Of a stretch of 64,000 bases of DNA, positions 63,966-64,000 are shown piece after piece. The translations under genes and the position numbers were made by a program. The notes under the pieces are model-generated. The model was not told the DNA's origin. It ran no database searches and saw only the letters and a list, made by a program, of their open reading frames with translations. Within the stretch, counting starts at the first letter, position 1. Each line of letters opens with the position of its first letter. The DNA comes from Pseudonocardia sp. TRM90224 (GTDB lineage: Bacteria; Actinomycetota; Actinomycetes; Mycobacteriales; Pseudonocardiaceae): contig NZ_JAJGSX010000004.1 in NCBI RefSeq assembly GCF_021245725.1, forward strand, positions 107,516 to 171,515. Direction: 5' to 3'.

Positions 63966-64000
63966 GCGAGCGGCAGCGAGCGAATCATCGGCACAGCGCC
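63962..64000 (+). CDS. Start of a further gene of the importer operon (truncated by window)
   Basis: ATG 63962 overlaps the DppC stop (ATGA) and opens a frame MSERQRANHRHSA to the window edge. The ATPase gene is expected here, but 13 residues do not show an ATPase. The sequence GAGCGAGCGGCAGCGAGCGAA is a simple low-complexity string, so the coupled start is the only support. Confidence 0.35.
   Translation, partial: MSERQRANHRHSA

Noticed and set aside
63962..64000. Confident call of the ABC ATPase at the right edge
   Set aside because: Only 13 codons are visible and they do not show a P-loop or any ATPase sequence.

Overview
The window comes from a high-GC actinomycete, most likely Pseudonocardia or a close relative. 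The evidence is codon usage with strong G/C at third positions, frequent GTG starts, ATGA/GTGA gene overlaps, an actinobacterial RNase P RNA, a 10-methyl fatty acid gene pair, and a ptpA / cobC-like / nif3 / C4 zinc-ribbon / RNase H-phosphatase neighbourhood like the one in mycobacteria. About 60 protein genes are supported. No rRNA, tRNA, CRISPR array or recognisable transposase gene was seen.

Layout. 154-9410 (minus) is a five-gene biosynthetic operon: an SbnA-like and an SbnB-like enzyme that should make L-2,3-diaminopropionate (Dap), an NRPS with a truncated condensation domain plus A and T domains, a poly-lysine-synthetase-like membrane protein (T domain, TM helices, three left-handed beta-helix domains), and an Fe(II)/2-oxoglutarate oxygenase. 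9840-11142 (minus) is a small cupin / DinB-like / NTF2-like operon, divergent from a large SARP-type ATPase regulator (11226-14339). 14336-18853 holds a patatin, a thioesterase with an FxLD-type methyltransferase, a SMI1/KNR4-like gene, an F420/PPOX gene and an SRPBCC gene. rnpB lies at 18884-19292. 19419-26741 is a housekeeping block interrupted by an MFS/MarR cassette, which leaves a second degenerate nif3 3' end. 27084-36515 is mostly lipid and energy metabolism: WS/DGAT, tmsB/tmsA, AKR, PhaC-like hydrolase, MarR, acyl-CoA dehydrogenase, PPK2. 37522-40522 is a FecCDE-type iron-siderophore importer behind an IdeR-like iron box. 41779-44660 is an Asp23/alkaline-shock envelope operon. 44813-50682 holds a lipoprotein hydrolase lacking its catalytic serine, a DUF732-like membrane protein, a geranylgeranyl-reductase-like flavoprotein and a Ser/Thr kinase. 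50818-59149 is an eight-gene, translationally coupled sugar-uptake and catabolic operon. 59832 to the end is a GntR regulator, its operator and a Dpp/Opp-type importer cut by the window edge.

The most unusual non-coding signal is two families of intergenic palindromes. Family 1 has core AGGAAAGCCACTTTCCT facing its reverse complement (seven full copies and one half copy). Family 2 has core CTTCCCCACCGTTTTG facing CAAAACGGTGGGGAAG (seven copies, four of them in a duplicated array). In both families the cores are fixed while outer or inner arm bases change in complementary fashion. Copies sit between convergent, divergent and tandem genes, so they are not simply terminators. One family 1 copy is bracketed by a 19-bp direct repeat of the end of the upstream gene. 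These elements, and the split Pls/Dap biosynthetic operon, are the best candidates for undescribed biology here.
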